Shown piece after piece: positions 59,246 to 64,000 of a stretch of DNA of 64,000 nt. Every line of letters begins with the position of its first letter. The first letter of the stretch is position 1. The notes beneath the pieces are model-generated. The model worked only from the letters and a program-made list of their open reading frames with translations. It had not been told where the DNA came from and did not search any database. The translations under genes and the position numbers were made by a program. Source of the stretch: Microbacterium natoriense (GTDB taxonomy: Bacteria; Actinomycetota; Actinomycetes; Actinomycetales; Microbacteriaceae); assembly GCF_030816295.1 (NCBI RefSeq), contig NZ_JAUSXV010000001.1, forward strand, positions 1,674,001 through 1,738,000, written 5' to 3'.

Positions 59246-60091
59246 ATGGCTCTCACCGTGCAGAGTCAGCGTCGCGCCGCAAAGGCCGGCCTGATGATCG
59301 GCCTGATCCTCGGGGCCGTGTTCGCAGCGGGCCCCGTGCTGTGGATGCTGTCGAGCTCGTTCAAGTCGAACACGCAGATCTTCGAGCTGCCGCCGCGGCT
59401 GCTCACCGACACGTTCTCGTTCGACGCGTACATCGCGATCTTCACCAACCCCGAGACGATGCGGTTCTTCCTGAACAGCTACATCGTCGCCGGAGCCGTG
59501 ACCGTCCTCACTCTGCTCGTCGCCATCCAGGCGGCATACGCGTTCAGCCGCTTCGACTTCCGCGGCAAACGGATTCTGAACGTCATCATCGTCAGCGTGC
59601 AGGCGGTCCCGCCGATCACGCTTCTGATCCCGTATTTCGGGCTGATGGTGGCGCTCGGGCTGTACAACTCGTACCCGGGACTCATCCTGACCTACATGGT
59701 GTTCACGCTCCCGTACGCGATCATCATGATGACCGGCTACTTCAACACCCTCCCGAAGGAGCTCGACGAGGCCGTCCGGGTCGACGGCGCCGGGTCGATG
59801 ACCGCCCTCTGGCGCGTGCTGGTGCCGATCTCGATCCCCGGCATCGTCTCGATCGGGATCTACACGTTCATGATCGCGTGGAACGAGTATCTCTTCGCAC
59901 TCACGCTCACCCGCACGATCGACATGCGCACGGTTCCGATCGGCATCCAGCTGCTCATGGGCCAGCACTCGTACGAGTGGAATCAGATCATGGCGATGAG
60001 CGTGCTCGGGTCGATCCCCGTGCTCATCCTCTTCCTCTTCTTCCAGCGGTACTTCATCAGCGGCCTCACGGCGGGGTCCGTGAAGAGCTGA
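59246..60091 (+). CDS. Sugar ABC transporter permease (MalG-like)
   Basis: 281 residues, six transmembrane helices. VLWMLSSSFKSNTQIFELPP at about residues 31-50 is typical of this subunit, and the EAA motif is ELDEAVRVDGAGSMTALWRVLVP (core LDEAVRVDGAGSMTALW) at about residues 172-188. The end RYFISGLTAGSVK is the canonical YxxxGLTAGAVK tail. As in the LacI-controlled locus, no ATPase gene accompanies the two permeases. Confidence 0.93.
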   Translation: MALTVQSQRRAAKAGLMIGLILGAVFAAGPVLWMLSSSFKSNTQIFELPPRLLTDTFSFDAYIAIFTNPETMRFFLNSYIVAGAVTVLTLLVAIQAAYAFSRFDFRGKRILNVIIVSVQAVPPITLLIPYFGLMVALGLYNSYPGLILTYMVFTLPYAIIMMTGYFNTLPKELDEAVRVDGAGSMTALWRVLVPISIPGIVSIGIYTFMIAWNEYLFALTLTRTIDMRTVPIGIQLLMGQHSYEWNQIMAMSVLGSIPVLILFLFFQRYFISGLTAGSVKS

Positions 60092-60137
60092 CGTCGCCCG
60101 CTGACGCCCACACACCACCACGAAACAGGAGAATCAC

Positions 60138-61001
60138 GTGCTCTACACCGGAAAATCCATCCTCGACGTCGCGAACGCGAACAACTTCGCCATCCCCGCG
60201 TTCAACATCAGCGACTGGGCGATGTTCAACGGGATCATGGACATCAGCGAGGAGAAGTCCGCCCCGGTCATCATCGCGATCCACCCGGACGAGGTCTCGC
60301 ACATCACCACAGATCTGGTCGCCGCGATGCATTCCCGCGCGCACCGCTCGAGCGTGCCGGTGGCGATCCACTGGGATCACGGCGGCAGCTACGAGCAGAT
60401 CATCACGGCCATCAAGGCCGGCTTCACCTCCGTGATGATCGACGCCTCGCTGCTGCCGTTCGACGAGAACGTCGCCCTCACCCGCAAGGTCGTCGACGCC
60501 GCCCACGCGGTGGGCATCCAGGTCGAAGGGGAGCTCGGCACGATCGGCGCGAACGACAGCTACGGCGAATCGGGGGCGGCGGAGATCATCTACACGAATC
60601 CGGCGGATGCCGTGCGCTTCGTCGAGGAGACCGGCGTCGACAGTCTCGCGATCGCGATCGGCACCTCTCACGGCCTGTACCCGAGCGACAAGAACCCCGA
60701 ACTGCGGCACGATCTTCTCGAGGAGATCAAAGCCGCCGTCGGGATCCCTCTCGTGCTGCATGGAGGTTCCTCGAACCCGGATTCCGAGCTTCGCCGTGCG
60801 GTCGAGCTGGGTGTCAACAAGATCAACATCTCGAGTGATATCAAGGTCTCGTACCACAACCGGATGCGCCAGATCCTCGGCACCGACGAGCGTCTGCGCG
60901 AGCCGAACGCGATCCAGCCGGCCGCGCTCGAGGCCATGAAGATCACCGCTGCGGAGAAGATCGACCTGTTCGGGGCGGACGGCAAGGCCGCACTGTACTG
61001 A
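60138..61001 (+). CDS. Class II fructose-bisphosphate aldolase family protein (KbaY/GatY-like)
   Basis: 287 residues. Zinc-dependent aldolase: IPAFNISDWAMFNGI at the N-terminus, the catalytic Asp and zinc His in HWDHGG (D80, H81), VEGELGTIGAND (Glu ligand side), AIGTSHGLYP (zinc His) and VLHGGSSNPDSEL (zinc His and phosphate loop), then VNKINISSDI. These enzymes split fructose- or tagatose-1,6-bisphosphate, or related ketose phosphates; the stereochemistry cannot be told from sequence. Next to a kinase and ManA it most simply cleaves fructose-1,6-bisphosphate. The GTG has AACAGGAGAATCAC upstream. Confidence 0.9.
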   Translation: MLYTGKSILDVANANNFAIPAFNISDWAMFNGIMDISEEKSAPVIIAIHPDEVSHITTDLVAAMHSRAHRSSVPVAIHWDHGGSYEQIITAIKAGFTSVMIDASLLPFDENVALTRKVVDAAHAVGIQVEGELGTIGANDSYGESGAAEIIYTNPADAVRFVEETGVDSLAIAIGTSHGLYPSDKNPELRHDLLEEIKAAVGIPLVLHGGSSNPDSELRRAVELGVNKINISSDIKVSYHNRMRQILGTDERLREPNAIQPAALEAMKITAAEKIDLFGADGKAALY

Positions 61002-61029
61002 GCAGGAGCATCGGGAGGAGAGGGGCGAC

Positions 61030-62226
61030 GTGGGCAGAACCTTCGTGCTCGGACTCGGCGGCACCGTCGACTACGAGCTGGTGTGGGATCCGTCGGTGAT
61101 CGACAGGCTCGCTCTCGATCACGGTGTGCGGCGGCACGAGCTCACCACAACGGCGCCGATCACCGACGAGCGCTCGCTGCTGGTGGCGGTTCTCGCCTAC
61201 GTGGCATCGGGCGCGGGGGCCGAACGGTTCGTGACGTCGTCAGAGGTCATCGAGTCCTTCGTCTCGCATTTCGCCCACCGGATCACGCTCGGGGGCACGG
61301 GGGTGCGGGCAGGACTCGTGCTCGACGCCCTCGGCATCCCCAGCGTTCAGCATCTGGTGAGCATCGACGACAACGTGCGTCGACTGCTGCCCGCATCGGT
61401 CTCGTACATCTCCTCGGCCGAAGAGGACACCCTCGATCCGCACCTCATCGTGCAGTATCCGGTCGGCGCACGGGTGCAGGTGGTCGACGGCGAGGTGCTC
61501 TCGCCGGCATCCAACCGCCTGATCTTCGCCAACGACCCTCCGAATCGGCGGATGCTGCTGTCCCCCGATCTTGCGAGGTCGCTCGTCGATGCGTCGATCT
61601 TCCTCGTCTCCGGTTTCAACACGATGCAGGATCATGACCTCCTCGAGGTGCGCCTGTCCGAGCTGCAGCGGGCGATGCGGAGCCTGCCCGACGATGCGCT
61701 CGTCTACTACGAGGACGCGGGCTTCTACGCTCGCGACTTCGCCGACACCGTTCGCGCACATCTGCTGCCGCAGATCGACGTGTATGGCATGAACGAGGAC
61801 GAGCTGCAGGAGTATCTCGGCCGCTCGGTGAACCTCCTCGACGCGGACGACGTCATCCGCGCCCTGCGAGAGGCGCACGCGATCATCCCCGCCCGTGCAC
61901 TTGTCGTGCACACGCGCTATTGGGCGATCGCCGTCGGACCGGATGCCGCACGTCACAGCGCTGCGCTCGAGAGCGCCGTTCGTGTGGCGGCGACCCGCTA
62001 TCGCGTCGGCGACGCCCTCCGACTCGCAGACGTCGACGACACGGCGACGATGCGGCGACACGATGGTGGCGAGGCCGTCGTCGCCGCCGTCGGGAGCGCG
62101 CTTGCGGGCGCCGTCGGCATCGCGGCGTTCTCACTCGACGTCCCGAGGCCGACCACGGTCGGCCTCGGCGACACCTTCGTCGGCGGCTTCCTCGCCGGCG
62201 TCGCGCGATCCGCGGAGCGAGCATGA
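61030..62226 (+). CDS. Probable ADP-dependent phosphofructokinase/glucokinase family protein
   Basis: 398 residues. It belongs to the ribokinase superfamily but not the PfkB core: GLGGTVDYELVWD at the start, ITLGGTGVRAGLVLDALGIP (core GGTGVRAGLVLDALG), HLIVQYPVGARV, RLIFANDPPNRRM, FLVSGFNTMQDHDLLE, VYGMNEDELQEYLG (NxxE motif, N255/E258) and VGLGDTFVGGF with D381 as the expected catalytic base. This motif order is what I know from ADP-dependent glucokinases and phosphofructokinases, best studied in archaea and also present in some bacteria. The sugar acceptor (glucose or fructose-6-phosphate) is not resolved. It overlaps manA by 4 bases. Confidence 0.72.
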   Translation: MGRTFVLGLGGTVDYELVWDPSVIDRLALDHGVRRHELTTTAPITDERSLLVAVLAYVASGAGAERFVTSSEVIESFVSHFAHRITLGGTGVRAGLVLDALGIPSVQHLVSIDDNVRRLLPASVSYISSAEEDTLDPHLIVQYPVGARVQVVDGEVLSPASNRLIFANDPPNRRMLLSPDLARSLVDASIFLVSGFNTMQDHDLLEVRLSELQRAMRSLPDDALVYYEDAGFYARDFADTVRAHLLPQIDVYGMNEDELQEYLGRSVNLLDADDVIRALREAHAIIPARALVVHTRYWAIAVGPDAARHSAALESAVRVAATRYRVGDALRLADVDDTATMRRHDGGEAVVAAVGSALAGAVGIAAFSLDVPRPTTVGLGDTFVGGFLAGVARSAERA

Positions 62227-63200
62227 AACCCGTGCGTCTCGGTTCGAACCGCCCCGCGGAGCGCTTCTACCGCGGTGGTGCTCGCATCAGCGCCTTCCGC
62301 GGCGAGGGGACGTCGGCGCCCCGTGAGCCAGAGGACTGGATCGCGTCCGCGACCACGGTCCGCGGCGAGCCGCTGCTCGGTCTCTCCCGGTTGCCGGACG
62401 AACGGCTGCTGCGCGACGCGATCGCCCAGGACCCGGTCACCTGGCTCGGTGACGAGCACGTCGTCCGCTGGGGCTCCGATACGCGCCTGCTCGTCAAGCT
62501 GCTCGACGCGGGTCAGCGACTGCCGGTGCACGCGCATCCGCACGACGACTTCGCAGCGACGCACCTCGGAGCCGCTCATGGCAAGGCCGAGGCGTGGTAC
62601 ATCCTGCAGGGCGGAACAGTGCACATCGGCCTCCGAGAGGACGTCGCCGCGACGGAGCTCCTCGGGCTCGTCGCCCGCCAGGACGTCCCGACCCTTCTCG
62701 GCCTTCTGCACGAGGTCGACGTCGCAGCGGGAGACGTCGTCTGGGTTCCGCCGGGGGAGCTGCACGCGATCGGCGCCGGCGTCCTGCTGCTCGAGCTGCA
62801 GCAACCGGAGGACCTGTCGATCCTCCTGGAGTGGGAGGGATTCGATATCGATGGGCCTGCGCTCGGTCATCTCGGGCTCGGATTCGAGACCGCGCTCGCC
62901 GCGGTGAACCGGCGGGCACGGTCGAGCGCCGGGCTCTCGGGGCTCGTGGCGGCCGCACCGGCATCAGGCTCGGTCTTCCCTCCGGCGGCCGACGAGTACT
63001 TCCGGCTCGAGCGGATTCCGGTGGAGGGCGCCGCCGTCGTCGAACGCGGCTTCTCGGTCGTTCTGGTCGACGACGGCGAGGTCTCGATCGATGGAGAGAG
63101 CAGCTCCCGCGGCAGCACCCTGTTGGTGCCCCATGCGGCCGGCGCGCTCGACGTGACGGGGGAGGGCGAGCTCCTGGTGGCGCGCCCGCCGGCACCGTGA
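62223..63200 (+). CDS. manA: Mannose-6-phosphate isomerase, class I
   Basis: 325 residues, a short class I enzyme. Zinc ligands are in LPVHAHPHDDFA, KAEAWYIL and PGELHAIGAGVLLLELQ (core PPGELHAIGAGVLLLE). The cupin barrel continues with SILLEWEGF, and the C-terminal jelly-roll has VVERGFSVVLVDDGEVSIDG (core FSVVLVDDGEVSIDG) and GSTLLVPHAAG. It interconverts mannose-6-phosphate and fructose-6-phosphate. It is the last gene of the DeoR-controlled operon and is translationally coupled to the kinase, which fits funnelling a hexose phosphate into fructose-6-phosphate. Confidence 0.9.
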   Translation: MKPVRLGSNRPAERFYRGGARISAFRGEGTSAPREPEDWIASATTVRGEPLLGLSRLPDERLLRDAIAQDPVTWLGDEHVVRWGSDTRLLVKLLDAGQRLPVHAHPHDDFAATHLGAAHGKAEAWYILQGGTVHIGLREDVAATELLGLVARQDVPTLLGLLHEVDVAAGDVVWVPPGELHAIGAGVLLLELQQPEDLSILLEWEGFDIDGPALGHLGLGFETALAAVNRRARSSAGLSGLVAAAPASGSVFPPAADEYFRLERIPVEGAAVVERGFSVVLVDDGEVSIDGESSSRGSTLLVPHAAGALDVTGEGELLVARPPAP

Positions 63201-63229
63201 CCCCGGATCGGGCACGAGTCGCGGCCGTC

Positions 63230-63235
63230 TAGAAT
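63230..63235 (+). promoter_or_regulatory. Probable -10 box of a leaderless promoter for the DUF3817 gene
   Basis: TAGAAT followed by 6 bases and the ATG. It probably drives DUF3817-guaA. Confidence 0.55.
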
Positions 63236-63241
63236 GGACTC

Positions 63242-63712
63242 ATGCCCGAACCGAAAGTCGCCAGTTTTCCGGCGATCCGCGGTGCGCTGAAGTTCTACCA
63301 GATCGCCTCGATCATCACCGGAGTCATGCTGCTCCTGCTGGTCGCCGAGATGGTGCTCAAGTACACGCCGATCCACCTCGAGCTCTTCCTCGGCGGATCC
63401 GGAGGCTTCCTCTGGTTCGCTCAGGTCGTCCAGGGACCGGAAGGCCTCGTGTCGACCGGCGACGGACTCAACCTGTCGCTCGGCATCCTCGTCGCGCACG
63501 GCTGGTTCTACGTCGTGTACCTGTTCGCGTGCTTCCGCGTGTGGAGCCTGATGCGCTGGCCGTTCCTGCGTTTCATCATGCTCGCCCTCGGCGGTGTCGT
63601 GCCGCTGCTGTCGTTCTTCATGGAGGCGATCGTCGCCCGCGAAGTGAAGGCCTATCTCGCCACCAGGGAGGCCGCTGAGGCTCCCGCCACTGCCACGGAA
63701 GGTGTCCGGTGA
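63242..63712 (+). CDS. DUF3817 domain-containing membrane protein
   Basis: 156 residues, three transmembrane helices (about 17-37, 80-100 and 112-132). [19 protein letters not shown] at the start and [20 protein letters not shown], core [14 protein letters not shown], in the middle match DUF3817, a family often placed next to guaA in actinobacteria. Function unknown. Its stop overlaps the guaA start by 4 bases (GTGA), so the two are translationally coupled. Confidence 0.88.
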   Translation: MPEPKVASFPAIRGALKFYQIASIITGVMLLLLVAEMVLKYTPIHLELFLGGSGGFLWFAQVVQGPEGLVSTGDGLNLSLGILVAHGWFYVVYLFACFRVWSLMRWPFLRFIMLALGGVVPLLSFFMEAIVAREVKAYLATREAAEAPATATEGVR

Positions 63713-64000
63713 CCGAACAGTCCGAGACCCAGCAGCGCCCTGCGCTCGTCGTCGATTTCGGCGCGCAGTACGCGCAGCTGATCGCACGTCGCGTCCGCGA
63801 AGCGGGTGTGTACAGCGAGATCGTGCCGCACACCGCGACAGCCGAGGAGATCGCCGCGAAGAACCCGGTCGCGATCATCCTCTCCGGCGGACCGTCGTCG
63901 GTCTACGAAGAGGGCGCCCCGCGCCTGGACCCCGCGGTCTTCGACCTGGGCGTGCCGACGCTGGGCATCTGCTACGGCTTCCAGTACATGGCCCAGACCC
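63709..64000 (+). CDS. guaA: GMP synthase (glutamine-hydrolysing), 5' part
   Basis: Only the first 97 codons are inside the window. The glutamine-amidotransferase domain is clear: [21 protein letters not shown] (core [15 protein letters not shown]), [14 protein letters not shown] and [12 protein letters not shown] with the nucleophile Cys at residue 88. GuaA aminates XMP to GMP with glutamine ammonia. guaB and guaB3 are also in this window but about 25-33 kb away, so the guanine-nucleotide genes are not one operon. The GTG start overlaps the DUF3817 stop. Confidence 0.96.
   Translation, partial: MTEQSETQQRPALVVDFGAQYAQLIARRVREAGVYSEIVPHTATAEEIAAKNPVAIILSGGPSSVYEEGAPRLDPAVFDLGVPTLGICYGFQYMAQT

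Overview
The window is a stretch of chromosome from a high-GC Gram-positive actinobacterium, most likely Microbacterium or a close relative in the Microbacteriaceae. Three things point there: the GC-rich codon use with many GTG starts, the order rplM-rpsI-glmM-(patatin)-ppx-coaA-glmS-acpS-alr-tsaE, and the family types present (DUF3817 next to guaA, GuaB3 next to SURF1, DUF559 proteins). I see no tRNA, rRNA, CRISPR array, integrase, transposase or phage gene. The placement in a genus is inference from gene content; no search was run.

Bases 1-11,200 hold the end of an endonuclease/phosphatase-fold gene, a GlxA-type regulator, a metallo-beta-lactamase-fold hydrolase, ribosomal proteins L13 and S9, and the amino-sugar and CoA genes glmM, coaA and glmS with a patatin and a Ppx/GppA phosphatase. 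A DUF559 (Vsr-like) gene between glmS and acpS is bracketed by two 85-bp hairpin repeats. Bases 11,201-21,700 hold acpS-alr-tsaE, then a two-component system plus a seven-helix protein with a degenerate GGDEF-like domain, then tsaB-rimI-tsaD. The tRNA t6A genes are thus split by a signalling module. Two paralogous one-helix proteins follow, the first broken by a frameshift in a CG-dinucleotide tract.

Bases 21,700-32,100 hold a methyltransferase, groES behind two CIRCE operators, rarD, a branched-chain amino-acid (Liv-type) ABC system (binding protein on +, the other four genes convergent on -) and guaB. Bases 32,100-40,200 hold an MFS exporter with a divergent TetR regulator, an OsmC protein, an ABC-F ATPase, a FAD oxidoreductase, guaB3 and SURF1.

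From 40,200 onward the window is largely about carbon and nucleic-acid scavenging. It has a LacI-controlled beta-glucoside importer with a GH1 enzyme, and a 1546-residue secreted nuclease/5'-nucleotidase. A DeoR-fruK-fruA-ptsH fructose PTS operon follows. Last is a DeoR-controlled sugar ABC importer with a class II aldolase, a probable ADP-dependent sugar kinase and mannose-6-phosphate isomerase. The window ends in DUF3817 and the start of guaA.

Intergenic DNA is unusually structured. There are at least four families of short palindromic repeats, one of which has entered or ended four genes. Terminator stems are often built from the pair GGATGC/GCATCC, a hexamer that is also common inside genes. 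Many genes begin 6-7 bases after a TANNNT box, which predicts leaderless mRNAs.
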